A stretch of 56,215 nt of DNA from Gammaproteobacteria bacterium 42_54_T18 (lineage in GTDB: Bacteria; Pseudomonadota; Gammaproteobacteria; Pseudomonadales; Ketobacteraceae). The number at the start of each line of letters is the position of its first letter. Position 1 is the stretch's first letter. Both the position numbers and the translations under genes were made by a program. The notes under the pieces were generated by a model. That model made no database searches. It was not told the DNA's origin and was given only the letters and a program-made list of their open reading frames with translations. The DNA is taken from positions 1 to 56,215 of the forward strand of contig MAAL01000122.1 in NCBI GenBank assembly GCA_002163245.1. Reading direction: 5' to 3'. Positions 8,161 to 17,741 of this stretch are shown here, piece after piece.

Positions 8161-9635
8161 TTTTTTTTCTGCTTTGAATTCTGTTTGTATTGCTCCATGA
8201 AGGTGCCTTTTGAATGGTTCTTTGGCAGTTCTTTTGAGTTATACCAACTTGTAAAGAGGTGCTTTTCAAAAAAGTGAGTCAACGTGGAATTCGACAGTAT
8301 CAAACGTGTCATTTTTGTTAGCCAATGGAATAAGCGCGGGTGTTGAATAGTCCACATAAAGCTTTGTAAGGAAAACCGAGTTTTCCACGGGGTTAGGTGC
8401 TCCTCATGTTCTCTATTTCGTAGTTGTCGTAGCAATTCTGGTAATGGTATCCCCATTGGGCAGACTTCTTCGCATCTACCACAGAAGGTGGATGCATTGG
8501 GTAAATCGCTGCTTTGTTTTAACCCTGTCATCAGGGGGGTTAGTACTGAACCCATTGGGCCAGGGTAGACCCAGCCATATGCATGACCACCAACAGCAGA
8601 ATAAACGGGACAGTGGTTTAAGCAAGCACCACACTTGATACATTTGAGCATTTCTTCGAACGGGCTACCGAGCATTTGTGAGCGTTGGTTGTCGAGTAAA
8701 ATAACATGAAATTCATCGGGGCCATCAAGGTCTTCGATGTCTCTAGGGCCAGAGAATAGCGATGTATAGGACGTGATGGGTTGCCCGGTAGCGCTACGGG
8801 CTAGAACTCTGAGTATCGCTGAGGCGCTTTCCAAGTCAGGGATCACTTTTTCAATGCTGGCAGTGACTATGTGTACTTTAGGTAGTGTTGCTGTTAGGTC
8901 ACCATTGCCTTCGTTGGTAACTAGCATCGCTGAACCTGTATCAGCGATAAGCATGTTGGCACCAGTAATGCCTACATCAGCATCTAAAAATTTCTGACGC
9001 AACTGTAACCTTGCTTCATCCACGAGTGCTGAAATCTTGTCTAGATCCCTTTCACCAAGGTCATGAGTTTCTCGAAAAAGGGCTTCAACTTGTTGTCGGG
9101 TTTTGTGGATCGCTGGCACAATAATGTGTGAGGGCGGCTCTTTTGCTAGCTGAATAATATATTCACCGAGGTCTGTTTCTGTGACATCAATCCCGGCCGC
9201 TTCCAAGGCCTCGTTAAGATTAGCTTCCTCGCTAATCATCGATTTTCCTTTGGTGACAAATTTTGCGTCTCTTCGCTCACAAATGTGTAAAATGATATTG
9301 TTAAGTTGCTCAGGTGTTGATGCCCAGTGAACATGACCGCCATTTTTTACTACATTCTCTTCGAATTGCGTTAAATAATATGCAAGATGATCGAGAGTAT
9401 GGTTTTTTACAAGTTGTGCTTGCTGCTTATATGAATCAAAACTCTCAACGTCCGCAATGGCTTGGGAGCGTTTTTCTATAAAACCGCCTTTGGCTTTTTT
9501 TAGTGCCTCTTGAAGTGTTTCGTCTAACAACGCATCGGAAGATTGTGCTTTAAAAAATAGTGCTTGATGTGAGCTGTTTTTCAACTCTGAATCTGATGGG
9601 GTTTCTTGCGAGGTAGGTTTGTAATGCATTACCAT
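8157..9635 (-). CDS. lutB: Lactate utilization iron-sulphur protein B
   Basis: A 492-residue protein with an N-terminal LUD domain (residues about 80-310) and a ferredoxin-type domain. Cluster ligands are visible as C332, C335, C338 and C342 (CIKCGACLNHC), with a second set C385, C388 and C392 (CGRCEEVC). The length is in the usual LutB range. It overlaps lutA by 7 bases and lutC by 4, so translation is coupled. The start at 9635 has AGG about 8 bases before it; a second ATG six bases in is an alternative. It carries electrons from lactate oxidation within the LutABC complex. Confidence 0.95.
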   Translation of the reverse strand: MVMHYKPTSQETPSDSELKNSSHQALFFKAQSSDALLDETLQEALKKAKGGFIEKRSQAIADVESFDSYKQQAQLVKNHTLDHLAYYLTQFEENVVKNGGHVHWASTPEQLNNIILHICERRDAKFVTKGKSMISEEANLNEALEAAGIDVTETDLGEYIIQLAKEPPSHIIVPAIHKTRQQVEALFRETHDLGERDLDKISALVDEARLQLRQKFLDADVGITGANMLIADTGSAMLVTNEGNGDLTATLPKVHIVTASIEKVIPDLESASAILRVLARSATGQPITSYTSLFSGPRDIEDLDGPDEFHVILLDNQRSQMLGSPFEEMLKCIKCGACLNHCPVYSAVGGHAYGWVYPGPMGSVLTPLMTGLKQSSDLPNASTFCGRCEEVCPMGIPLPELLRQLRNREHEEHLTPWKTRFSLQSFMWTIQHPRLFHWLTKMTRLILSNSTLTHFFEKHLFTSWYNSKELPKNHSKGTFMEQYKQNSKQKKK

Positions 9636-10492
9636 TTTTTACTACCTGAAGCGCCGTTATCTGAAACGTCACTACCTGAAACGCCACTACCCGCTAGAGA
9701 ACAAGTGGCCATGCTTGGAACATCCCGCTTGTTTGCTAGGATCTCGGCAATGTGCCGGATTTCGATAGGTGATGTTGCCGTTCGAGACGTATATCCTGCG
9801 ATATTCATTAAACAGCCTAAATCAGCTGAGACCAAGACATCAGCCCCTGTTGACCTAATGTCTTGAGATTTCTCAGATACTAAGCGTTTAGATATGTCGG
9901 GGTACTTCACCGAAAAAGTACCACCGAAGCCACAACACGACTCCGTATCATTCAACTCCACAACATTGCTACCAATACATAGTTGATTGATGAGTTGTCG
10001 TGGCGCTGAGGTATTTTTAAGCTCCCTTTTGCAGGAACAGCTATCTTGATAGGAGATAGTTTTACCCTCTAGCCCCGAGTGGGGGGGCAACTCGGCATCG
10101 AGACATTCCACTAAAAACTGGCACAGTTCCCAGGTTTTATTCGATAAGTTGTCGGCACGTTTTTTCCAGGCTTTATCATCGGATAATAATGTGGGGTAAT
10201 GTTTGGACAGCATTCCGGTGCAGGAACCTGATGGAAGCACCACGTAGTCATAGTGCTCTAGGAGCTTTATTGTTGATTTTGCTGTTTCCTTAGCCGCATT
10301 TCGTAGTCCATTGTTATAACCAGGCTGACCACAGCAAGTTTGAGCTTCTGGAACAATAACATCGCAGCCAGCGTGTTCTAACAGGGATATGGCCGCAAAA
10401 GCAGCGTTTGGTCGAAACTGGTTAACTAGGCAGGTAACAAAGAGTGCGACCTTTGGTGTGGTTGATTGAAGTGTGTTAGGTACTGACGCCAT
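9629..10492 (-). CDS. lutA: Lactate utilization protein A, Cys-rich CCG domains
   Basis: A 287-residue protein with two CCG (cysteine-rich) domains. The first carries TCCGQPGYN and the second ESCCGFGGTF; these bind special iron-sulphur clusters in LutA, GlpC and HdrB relatives. The first ATG (10492) is preferred. A TTG nine codons upstream is open but has no ribosome binding site and adds nothing conserved. The C-terminus ends in an odd Gly/Ser/Asp pentapeptide repeat (see 9646-9690) not expected in the family. It is first gene of lutABC, divergent from htpG across a 139-base region. Confidence 0.94.
   Translation of the reverse strand: MASVPNTLQSTTPKVALFVTCLVNQFRPNAAFAAISLLEHAGCDVIVPEAQTCCGQPGYNNGLRNAAKETAKSTIKLLEHYDYVVLPSGSCTGMLSKHYPTLLSDDKAWKKRADNLSNKTWELCQFLVECLDAELPPHSGLEGKTISYQDSCSCKRELKNTSAPRQLINQLCIGSNVVELNDTESCCGFGGTFSVKYPDISKRLVSEKSQDIRSTGADVLVSADLGCLMNIAGYTSRTATSPIEIRHIAEILANKRDVPSMATCSLAGSGVSGSDVSDNGASGSKKW
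9646..9690. repeat. Three 15-bp tandem repeats in the 3' end of lutA
   Basis: The units CTGAAGCGCCGTTAT, CTGAAACGTCACTAC and CTGAAACGCCACTAC lie end to end. The last two differ at one base. On the minus strand they encode GVSGS, DVSDN and GASGS at the LutA tail. The repeat length is a multiple of three, so copy-number change would not shift the frame. Confidence 0.85.
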
Positions 10493-10556
10493 GTTCTCTG
10501 TACAGCCATTGATATTCAATATAGTGATGAAATACTAACATTTTTTCGTTCTTGTG

Positions 10557-10584
10557 GTTGAAAATCTAATTTCTAGCCCCATTT
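10557..10584 (+). promoter_or_regulatory. Heat-shock (sigma32-type) promoter of htpG
   Basis: GTTGAAA (10557-10563) and CCCCATTT (10577-10584) match the sigma32 consensus CTTGAAA / CCCCATNT with a 13-base spacer. The pair sits 48 bases before the htpG start codon, matching known heat-shock control of htpG. Confidence 0.85.
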
Positions 10585-10631
10585 GTTTGAATAATGTTCA
10601 GAGTTAACTGCACCCGGAGAAAGCAAACAAA

Positions 10632-12539
10632 ATGACCGTTGAAGCACAAAAAGAAACGTTAGGTTTCCAAACTGAAGTAAAGCAACTATTACATCTAATG
10701 ATTCACTCTCTTTACAGTAATAAAGAGATATTCTTACGTGAGCTTGTATCGAATGCGTCCGATGCTGCGGATAAGCTGCGTTTTGCCAGTTTGTCTGATG
10801 GATCTTTGATGGAAGGTGAGGGTGACCTTAATATCCGTATCGAGTTTGATAAAGAAGCAAAAACCTTAACGATAGAAGATAACGGTATCGGTATGAACCG
10901 AGAGGACGTTATTGAACACCTAGGCACTATCGCTAAATCGGGCACTGCGCAGTTTATGGAAAAGCTGTCAGGGGATCAAAAAAGTGATTCTCAGCTTATT
11001 GGTCAATTTGGTGTTGGCTTTTATTCCTCCTTTATCGTTGCCGATAAAGTTGAAGTACAAACACGTAAAGCAGGCGAGTCAGCTGAAAATGGCGTGAGCT
11101 GGGTATCAGCAGGCGAAGGTGATTTCACCGTAGAATCGATTGATAAGCCCTCTCGTGGTACTAAAATCATCATGCACCTACGTGAAGACAGTGAAGAGTT
11201 CGCGGATGCTTGGCGTTTGAAGAGCATCATTAAGAAGTACTCTGATCATGTTTCTTTGCCAATCATTATGAAAGCTGAGCCGGCTCCAGCGGAAGAAGGC
11301 GAAGAGCAGAAAGAGCCAGAAGATGAAGTTGTGAACAAAGCAACGGCTCTTTGGACACGCTCACGTAATGAAATTGAAGACGAAGAATATAAAGAATTCT
11401 ATAAGCACATTTCTCATGACTTTGAAGATCCCTTGAACTGGTCTCACAACCGTGTGGAAGGAAAGCAAGAATACACAAGTTTGTTATATCTACCTCGTAA
11501 AGCACCTTATGATTTGTACAATCGCGACACTCCGCGTGGACTAAAGCTTTATGTTCAACGTGTTTTTGTAATGGATGATGCAGAACAGTTTTTGCCGTTA
11601 TTCTTACGATTCACTAAAGGTGTTTTAGATTCAGCAGACTTACCTCTGAATGTTTCCCGTGAAATTCTTCAAAGCAACAAGCAAGTGGAAAACATCAAAG
11701 GAGCCTTAACAAAGCGTATTCTTGATATGCTTAAAAAGACGGCGAAGAATGAGCCTGAAGATTATGCATTTTTCTGGGAACAATTTGGTCAAGTGCTAAA
11801 AGAAGGTCCTGCAGAAGATCATGCTAACAAAGAAAAAATTGCAGCGCTTTTCCGTTTCGCGAGCAGCAAAGATGGAACGGCAAAGCAATCCGTGTCTCTT
11901 GATGATTATGTTGGCAGAATGGTTGAGAAGCAGGATAAGATTTACTATATCACTGCTGAATCTCACACAACGGGAGCCTGTAGCCCGCACTTAGAAGTCT
12001 TTAAAAAGAAAGGCATCGAAGTCCTTATCATGTCTGATCGTATTGATGAGTGGATGATGGGTTATCTTTCTGAGTATGATGGTAAGAACTTCCAGAATAT
12101 TTCTAAAGGTGATTTGGATCTTGCAGAAATTGGAGAAGAGGAAGATAAAGAGGCTCAAGAAAAGCTAGAGAAAGATAGCGAAGATTTAGTTAGTCGCATT
12201 AAAACAGCGTTAGAAGCTAAAGTTGAAGATGTTAAGGTGTCTACTCGATTAACCGATTCTCCTGCATGTTTGGTTGTTGGTGCTCATGATATGGGTGCTC
12301 AAATGCGTCAAATAATGGAAGCTGCTGGTCAGGCAATGCCTGAAACAAAGCCAACATTAGAAATCAACGTAACACATCCTTTGGTTGAAAACCTGAAAGA
12401 TGAGATTCAAGAAGATCGCTTTGCTGATCTGACAGCAATCTTATTTGATCAAGCTGCTTTGGCAGAGGGTGGCCAGTTAGAAGATCCTGCTGCATACGTT
12501 CAACGTATTAATAAGTTATTGTTGCAGTTGTTTAAATAG
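10632..12539 (+). CDS. htpG: Chaperone HtpG (Hsp90)
   Basis: A 635-residue bacterial Hsp90 of normal length. The N-terminal GHKL ATPase motifs are intact: [18 protein letters not shown], and [11 protein letters not shown]. The middle domain carries the NVSREILQ region, and the C-terminal dimerisation domain ends LLLQLFK. It is an ATP-dependent chaperone that helps refold or stabilise client proteins with DnaK in the cytoplasm. CGGAGAAAG lies upstream of the ATG. It is monocistronic: a heat-shock promoter in front and a strong terminator behind (12602-12631). Nothing unusual in the sequence. Confidence 0.98.
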   Translation: MTVEAQKETLGFQTEVKQLLHLMIHSLYSNKEIFLRELVSNASDAADKLRFASLSDGSLMEGEGDLNIRIEFDKEAKTLTIEDNGIGMNREDVIEHLGTIAKSGTAQFMEKLSGDQKSDSQLIGQFGVGFYSSFIVADKVEVQTRKAGESAENGVSWVSAGEGDFTVESIDKPSRGTKIIMHLREDSEEFADAWRLKSIIKKYSDHVSLPIIMKAEPAPAEEGEEQKEPEDEVVNKATALWTRSRNEIEDEEYKEFYKHISHDFEDPLNWSHNRVEGKQEYTSLLYLPRKAPYDLYNRDTPRGLKLYVQRVFVMDDAEQFLPLFLRFTKGVLDSADLPLNVSREILQSNKQVENIKGALTKRILDMLKKTAKNEPEDYAFFWEQFGQVLKEGPAEDHANKEKIAALFRFASSKDGTAKQSVSLDDYVGRMVEKQDKIYYITAESHTTGACSPHLEVFKKKGIEVLIMSDRIDEWMMGYLSEYDGKNFQNISKGDLDLAEIGEEEDKEAQEKLEKDSEDLVSRIKTALEAKVEDVKVSTRLTDSPACLVVGAHDMGAQMRQIMEAAGQAMPETKPTLEINVTHPLVENLKDEIQEDRFADLTAILFDQAALAEGGQLEDPAAYVQRINKLLLQLFK

Positions 12540-12601
12540 GGTTTGTTTGAATAGCAGGCAACAAGGTTCAGCCTGTGAGCAAATAAACGGTATTTAAATC
12601 C

Positions 12602-12631
12602 AAAAAAGGGTGTCATTTGACACCCTTTTTT
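12602..12631. terminator. Rho-independent terminator after htpG
   Basis: GGGTGTCA and TGACACCC pair around a 2-nt loop, with six A on the left and six T on the right, so it can act in both directions. It lies 62 bases after the htpG stop. Confidence 0.92.
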
Positions 12632-12744
12632 CTTTTCTCCGCTCATAACAAAAAAATCTTATAGAGTTGTTTTGATTTGTCATTCTATTGCTAAACTGGA
12701 TGTAAGAGGGATTTAAAGTCACACATCGAGTCAGAGGATTGATT

Positions 12745-13065
12745 ATGGAGTTAACAGCATTCGAGCGACCATTAAATGAGGAAACAGCCAAAGAGGTGAG
12801 GGAACAGATTTTACCTATAGTGCTGGATCTTATTAAACAGGTAACTGAAACAGAAGATGGTTATTTGTTTGATTTTGGGCGCAATGATGACGCACTCCAT
12901 GTTGCATCACAGTTAATTGAAGTTGAACGAAAAGTGAACCCGTTTCTTCGGCTGTACCTTATTAGCGAGTCCAGCGCAGGACCCATAAAACTAGAGATAG
13001 ATGGCCCCAGTGGGACTAAGAGTTTCTTACAGACTGAATTTGCGTTAAGTCGTTGGTTTTCATAG
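12745..13065 (+). CDS. Small conserved-looking protein of unknown function
   Basis: A 106-residue acidic, soluble, alpha/beta protein without signal peptide. It is not recognised. AGAGGA (12733-12738) lies 6 bases before the ATG at 12745, which decides the start over a TTG two codons earlier. Good ribosome binding and normal amino-acid makeup (DGYLFDFGRNDD, then RKVNPFLRLYLI and GPIKLEIDGPSGTKSF) support a real gene. It sits between htpG and gpsA on the same strand; no functional link can be read from that. Confidence 0.75.
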   Translation: MELTAFERPLNEETAKEVREQILPIVLDLIKQVTETEDGYLFDFGRNDDALHVASQLIEVERKVNPFLRLYLISESSAGPIKLEIDGPSGTKSFLQTEFALSRWFS

Positions 13066-13121
13066 CGGGACATTTTTTCGCTGGTATACTGTTGCCTCAG
13101 AATGCAGAGGTGTAACGGTTT

Positions 13122-14153
13122 ATGAATGGCAAAGGTAAAGCAGCGGTGTTAGGTGGTGGCAGTTTTGGTACTGCTATTGCGAATATTTTAGCGGATAATG
13201 GAAATGATGTGGCGTTATGGATGCGCAGCGAGGAAAGCGTAAAAGATATTGCCGAAAATCATGAAAACACTCGCTATCTTCCTGGATATAAACTGAATAG
13301 CGCAATAAATGCGACAACAGACCTTGTAGGCTCTGTTGCCGATGCAGAGGTTATTTTTGTTGCCGTGCCCAGTAAATCCGTTGTCTCCGTCATTGAGCAA
13401 TGTAACGATCACCTGGATGATTCTCGTATATTGGTTAGTACGACAAAAGGTATTCAAAAAGACGGGTTTCGCTTTATGAGCCAAGTGTTACGAGACACAA
13501 CACGATGCTCAAATATTGGCGTGTTGAGTGGGCCGAATTTAGCAAAAGAAGTTGCAGCACGAATGTTAACAGGGTCCGTGATTGCGAGTGAATCTGAATA
13601 TGTTCGAAATCGCGTACAAGAAATGCTGTCGTGCCAATATTTTAGGGTGTATGGAAATAGTGATATGTTCGGTGTCGAACTTGCCGGTGCGCTAAAGAAT
13701 ATTTATGCGATTGCTGCAGGCATGGCTACCGCCATGGGTATGGGGGAGAATACCAAAAGCATGCTGATTACCCGAAGCCTCGCAGAAATGAGTCGATTTG
13801 CATCAAAACTCGGGGCTAACCCATACACATTCCTTGGTTTAGCTGGAGTCGGGGATTTATTCGTTACTTGCACCTCCCCATTAAGTAGAAATTTTCAGGT
13901 GGGTTTAGGGTTGGCCAAAGGTCAATCTCTTGATGAGGTCTTAGAGAACTTAGGTGGTACCGCTGAAGGAGTGAATACGATTCATCTGGTGAAAGAGAAA
14001 TCAGACGAACTGGGTGTATACATGCCGTTAGTACAGGGGCTGAACGAGATTTTGTTCGAGGGTGGAGAACTTGTTACGGTTGTGAAAAATCTAATGTTAG
14101 GAGAGCACAATTCCGATGTTGAATTTGTACTTCCTGGCCCACATACAAAATAA
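13122..14153 (+). CDS. gpsA: Glycerol-3-phosphate dehydrogenase [NAD(P)+]
   Basis: A 343-residue enzyme reducing dihydroxyacetone phosphate to sn-glycerol 3-phosphate for phospholipid synthesis in the cytoplasm. The NAD(P) site GGGSFGTAIA is at residues 11-20. Also visible are VSTTKGIQ, LSGPNLAKEV, the catalytic-Lys region GVELAGALKNIYAIAAG, and GLAGVGDLFVTC. Length is normal for the family. A TATACT -10-like box lies about 35 bases upstream. A DUF4389 gene and sixA follow within 20 bases, a linkage familiar in Pseudomonas-type genomes. Confidence 0.97.
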   Translation: MNGKGKAAVLGGGSFGTAIANILADNGNDVALWMRSEESVKDIAENHENTRYLPGYKLNSAINATTDLVGSVADAEVIFVAVPSKSVVSVIEQCNDHLDDSRILVSTTKGIQKDGFRFMSQVLRDTTRCSNIGVLSGPNLAKEVAARMLTGSVIASESEYVRNRVQEMLSCQYFRVYGNSDMFGVELAGALKNIYAIAAGMATAMGMGENTKSMLITRSLAEMSRFASKLGANPYTFLGLAGVGDLFVTCTSPLSRNFQVGLGLAKGQSLDEVLENLGGTAEGVNTIHLVKEKSDELGVYMPLVQGLNEILFEGGELVTVVKNLMLGEHNSDVEFVLPGPHTK

Positions 14154-14170
14154 GGAAGGATAAATTGAAA

Positions 14171-14440
14171 ATGGATAAAGACCCCATTATATTGCGCTTG
14201 TTTTATGCCATAGGTTTCTTTGTGGTTTATAGGTTGCTTGATGTTGTGGTTATCATCATCACAGTAGTACAGTTTGCACATCAGTTATTTATCGGTGAAC
14301 CTCACGCAGACCTCGCGGTATTTGGTCGGAATCTTGCCGCGTATATCGCTCAAATAGCCAACTACCTGTTTTGGTCCAGTGATGAAAAGCCGTTTCCTTT
14401 CTCAGACTGGCCGTCAGCGAATAACGACGAGGATCATTAA
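14171..14440 (+). CDS. DUF4389 family membrane protein
   Basis: An 89-residue protein with two hydrophobic helices, LRLFYAIGFFVVYRLLDVVV running into IIITVVQFAHQLF, and then NLAAYIAQIANYLFW. The pattern and the position between gpsA and sixA match the DUF4389 family. A GGAAGGA site precedes both a TTG at 14165 and this ATG; spacing slightly favours the ATG but does not decide. The acidic tail NNDEDH ends 3 bases before sixA. No function is established. Confidence 0.85.
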   Translation: MDKDPIILRLFYAIGFFVVYRLLDVVVIIITVVQFAHQLFIGEPHADLAVFGRNLAAYIAQIANYLFWSSDEKPFPFSDWPSANNDEDH

Positions 14441-14443
14441 GGT

Positions 14444-14947
14444 ATGACATTTCGGTTATATGTTATGCGCCACGGTGACGCATTGATGAGAGCGTCTCGA
14501 GACAGTTTACGTCCGCTCAGTCAGTTGGGTCATGATCAGGCCATAGATACTGCAAAGCACCTCCACTCACATCTATGTCCCACGCCTGATAATGGTGCAG
14601 GAAACGCAATAGGGCTTGTCTTAGCAAGCCCTTATTTGCGAGCGCAGGAAACTACACGGCATGTGGTTGAGGGGGTTGGGTATACGAGTGACGTGGTTAC
14701 TTGTGACAAAATTACCCCCAATGATGCTCCAGATAGTGTTATCAAGCTTCTGTCGGATTATGAATCTTATGGTTCTGTGTTAATGGTAAGTCATCAGCCT
14801 CTGGCTAGCGCGTTGATTGGCCGCTTGGTGTCTGGCCATTATCATGAGGGGCCTCCAATGGGTACCGCTAGTATTGTGTGCTTGGATATGCCAACCGCAG
14901 GTATTGGGATGGCTGAGCTTAAGTGGATTAAGCATTCCGAGATATAA
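14444..14947 (+). CDS. sixA: Phosphohistidine phosphatase SixA
   Basis: A 167-residue histidine phosphatase of the RHG family. The catalytic motif is at the N-terminus (RHGDA, His10), with TARGET-like ASPYLRAQET and the second histidine in VSHQPLAS. SixA removes phosphate from phosphohistidine in Hpt domains or the nitrogen PTS. The gene begins 3 bases after the DUF4389 stop, so the two are translationally linked. A terminator follows at 15066. Confidence 0.92.
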   Translation: MTFRLYVMRHGDALMRASRDSLRPLSQLGHDQAIDTAKHLHSHLCPTPDNGAGNAIGLVLASPYLRAQETTRHVVEGVGYTSDVVTCDKITPNDAPDSVIKLLSDYESYGSVLMVSHQPLASALIGRLVSGHYHEGPPMGTASIVCLDMPTAGIGMAELKWIKHSEI

Positions 14948-15065
14948 CTTTTGTAAATTAACTCCTTATAACTTCTAGTTCTATAAGTGTGCCGTTAGGG
15001 TATACGTTATGTCCGTAAATAACCTTGCCTTTATTTCTGTGTTACGTCATAGTCCAGGCGATACA

Positions 15066-15091
15066 GGCCCTGCATAAAGGGCCGTTTTTTT
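15066..15091 (+). terminator. Rho-independent terminator after sixA
   Basis: GGCCCT and AGGGCC pair around a 6-nt loop and are followed by G and seven T. It ends the gpsA-DUF4389-sixA unit and separates it from the acyl-CoA synthetase gene. Confidence 0.8.
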
Positions 15092-15149
15092 ATAACGCAA
15101 GATTAACATTGCGCTAGGATAATAACTTGAAGACGGAGTGTAAGACCCA

Positions 15150-16862
15150 ATGACTGCTTCTGCTGAAATAAACGTAAAAGGTTCAAGTATGGTTAAAACA
15201 GGAACCCCATTGCCGCTAGAGCGGTTTTATTACTGGGAACGTAACCACCCCAATAAAATTTGCTTTACACAGCCTACAGGCAATGGCCAGGTGACTGATT
15301 ATACCTGGGGCGAAATCGGTAACCAAATCCGAAGAATGGCTGGGCACCTTAAATCTATTGGGGTAGAGGAAGGTACACCTGTTGGTATCTTGTCCAAGAA
15401 TTGTGCTCATTGGATTATGAGCGATCTTGCAATTTGGATGGCGGGTGGCGTGTCTGTACCGTTGTATCCTACGCTCGCCCCTGAAACGATTCAGCAAATT
15501 GTAGAGCACAGTAATACAAAAATATTGTTTGTAGGAAAGTTAGATGGTTGGGAGGATATGAAGCCTGGTATCCCTACCGATGTTAAATGTATTTCATACC
15601 CATTAAGCCCACCTACAGATTATGATACGTGGAATGATGTGATCGCGAGTAGTGCACCAGTCACGGATAATCCTACGCGTAATCATGAAGAGCTTGCGAC
15701 GATTATTTATACGTCTGGCACGACAGGAATGCCAAAAGGTGTGATGCACAATTTTGCAAGTCTTGCTGCTGGAGCAAGTGAAGCATCGAATATTTATGAA
15801 GTAACATCGAATGACCGAATACTTTCCTATTTACCGTTGTCTCATGTTGCTGAGAGAATGTGTGTTGAGCTCGTATCTGTCTATCAGGGTGTTAGAGTCT
15901 TTTTTGCAGAATCGCTGGACACATTTGCATCTGATTTAAAGCGTGCTCGTCCTACCATTTTCTTTGCTGTTCCTCGTATATGGGCAAAGTTTCAGTCTGG
16001 AGTGTTCGCTAAGTTACCAGAGAAAAAACTCAATCGATTATTTAAGATCCCTATTGTTTCAAGCATTGTTAAAAAGAAAGTTAAAACGCAGCTTGGGTTG
16101 GTTGATGCCCGATTCTGTTTAAGTGGTGCAGCGCCAATACCCAACAGTTTGTTGGAGTGGTACGGCAAACTGGGCTTAGAAATTTTAGAAGTGTATGGAA
16201 TGACTGAAAATATGGGGTACTCCCATAGCACGCGTTCCGGTAAATCGCGTGTTGGTTTTGTTGGTCAACCTAACCCTGGTGTTGAGGTTAAGTTGGGTGA
16301 TGGTAACGAGATATTGGTCAAGAGTCCTGCGACCATGCTGGGGTATTATAAAGAACCTGAAAAAACAGCTGAGACCCTGGATGATGAAGGTTTTATTCAC
16401 ACTGGTGATGTCGGTCATGTTGAGGCAGATGGTAGTTTAAAGATTACGGGACGTATTAAGGAAATCTTTAAAACGAGTAAGGGTAAATACGTTGCGCCAT
16501 TTCCTATTGAAGGGAAAATGATGGCTTGTTCTCATATTGAACAGATTTGTGTCGTAGGGTCTGGAATGCCACAACCAATGGCATTGTTGATGTTATCTGA
16601 AGCTGATCGAGAGCATTTGGCTGCGGGTAAATCAAAAGATGAAATACACAAAAATATTGAAGATATTCTTCGGGCAGTAAACAAGGTTGTTGATCCTCAT
16701 GAGAAACTACGTACAGCGATTATTGTTAAAGATGATTGGACGGTAGAAAATGGGTTTATGACACCTACGTTGAAGATGAAGCGCAATGTTTTAGAAGCTC
16801 ATTATCAAGATAACTTTGAGTCTTGGTTTGATGCCAAGATTGAAGTGCAGTGGGAACAATAA
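15150..16862 (+). CDS. AMP-dependent long-chain acyl-CoA synthetase
   Basis: A 570-residue adenylate-forming enzyme. The P-loop-like motif TIIYTSGTTGMPKGV, the A5 motif EVYGMTEN, and the TGDVG motif with the later GRIKEIFKTSKGKYV hinge are all present. The shape (PLSHVAERM, then FAVPRIWAKF) is that of the FadD15/AcsL-like class acting on long-chain fatty acids. It activates fatty acid to acyl-AMP and then acyl-CoA. GGAG lies about 12 bases before the ATG; a Met 13 codons later is an alternative start. A long shared terminator separates it from a convergent acyltransferase gene. Confidence 0.9.
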   Translation: MTASAEINVKGSSMVKTGTPLPLERFYYWERNHPNKICFTQPTGNGQVTDYTWGEIGNQIRRMAGHLKSIGVEEGTPVGILSKNCAHWIMSDLAIWMAGGVSVPLYPTLAPETIQQIVEHSNTKILFVGKLDGWEDMKPGIPTDVKCISYPLSPPTDYDTWNDVIASSAPVTDNPTRNHEELATIIYTSGTTGMPKGVMHNFASLAAGASEASNIYEVTSNDRILSYLPLSHVAERMCVELVSVYQGVRVFFAESLDTFASDLKRARPTIFFAVPRIWAKFQSGVFAKLPEKKLNRLFKIPIVSSIVKKKVKTQLGLVDARFCLSGAAPIPNSLLEWYGKLGLEILEVYGMTENMGYSHSTRSGKSRVGFVGQPNPGVEVKLGDGNEILVKSPATMLGYYKEPEKTAETLDDEGFIHTGDVGHVEADGSLKITGRIKEIFKTSKGKYVAPFPIEGKMMACSHIEQICVVGSGMPQPMALLMLSEADREHLAAGKSKDEIHKNIEDILRAVNKVVDPHEKLRTAIIVKDDWTVENGFMTPTLKMKRNVLEAHYQDNFESWFDAKIEVQWEQ

Positions 16863-16896
16863 GCAAAGCTTTAAACCTAGTTTAAGAACAGCTTAA

Positions 16897-16952
16897 GCAC
16901 CATCAAAAAAGGCGCGATTCAATGTTTTGAATCGCGCCTTTTTTGATGGTGC
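16897..16952. terminator. Bidirectional terminator with a perfect 25-bp stem
   Basis: Arms 16897-16921 and 16928-16952 are perfectly complementary around a 6-nt loop. Each contains an A6/T6 run beside the GC-rich core GGCGCG. It lies between the stop codons of two convergent genes and can serve both. Confidence 0.93.
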
Positions 16953-16961
16953 TTTTGATCT

Positions 16962-17741
16962 TTACTGGTTTGCTTGTGTATCATCAATCATTGTTTGCAT
17001 ATGCTTACGAATAATGTCGGACTCTTGCCATAGCTGATGCATTCGATCCTCTTTGTTGTCCGCAAGTTGCGTTAGATTCAGCGTTGGTTGATAAAGCTTA
17101 AAGCTCCATTCAATATTCACTTTACCGCCAGTAAATTTAGGTAAACTTATCAGCTGAGTATCTTTTAGTCGCTTGTAGCTATTGTCAGGCATGATCTTTT
17201 TAAGCCAGCGGTTGTAGCGAGAAGAAACCTCGAAAGGCGATGCCAAAACATGGGTACCGTGATGAACCCCAATGAGAATTGGAGTGTTCGCTTTAATCGC
17301 TATTTCAACAAAACGAGGACTCAAATACGGTTGGATTTCAATACCGTCACCAAAACAACAGTTTTCTCCTTCGGGCATCACCATTAGGTCGTTATAGTCA
17401 TGAGATACAAATTGCTCAACAAACTCGTCTAAATTGTAAGCTTCTTTGACCTGGGTAATGTAGGCAACAACCTTTTTGATACCCGGTACTTTATAAAAGT
17501 GTTTCCAGATAATCCCCATCGGAGTGCGGTTTGCACCGCCATTTTTTAGAAAGATATCTGCAATTGCAACGTTAACCACACCGGGAGCTAAGATTGGCCC
17601 GTGGTTAAGTGCAACCACTAACTTATGATGCTCATTAAGTATCTCGCGAAGGTCTTCTGAAGTCGGGCTTATGGATATTTTTTTTGTGTAAAATTGTTTT
17701 AACACCTGAGTGCTAAGTGAAAAATCATCAAACGTACGCAT
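16962..17741 (-). CDS. PlsC-like acyltransferase with an altered HX4D motif
   Basis: A 259-residue protein resembling lysophosphatidic-acid or glycerolipid acyltransferases. The first block reads ALNHGPILAPG, so the His is present but the Asp of the family NHX4D signature is replaced by Ala. The third block MPEGENC matches the substrate-binding PEG motif, and GVHHGTH gives the later block. No membrane helix is obvious. It may be an acyltransferase using a different catalytic pair, or a non-acyltransferase relative. The neighbouring acyl-CoA synthetase would supply acyl-CoA. Fold moderately sure; activity uncertain. Confidence 0.72.
   Translation of the reverse strand: MRTFDDFSLSTQVLKQFYTKKISISPTSEDLREILNEHHKLVVALNHGPILAPGVVNVAIADIFLKNGGANRTPMGIIWKHFYKVPGIKKVVAYITQVKEAYNLDEFVEQFVSHDYNDLMVMPEGENCCFGDGIEIQPYLSPRFVEIAIKANTPILIGVHHGTHVLASPFEVSSRYNRWLKKIMPDNSYKRLKDTQLISLPKFTGGKVNIEWSFKLYQPTLNLTQLADNKEDRMHQLWQESDIIRKHMQTMIDDTQANQ

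Noticed and set aside
14996-15077. 22-codon frame before the terminator at 15066
   Set aside because: No good ribosome binding site, and its end lies inside the terminator stem.
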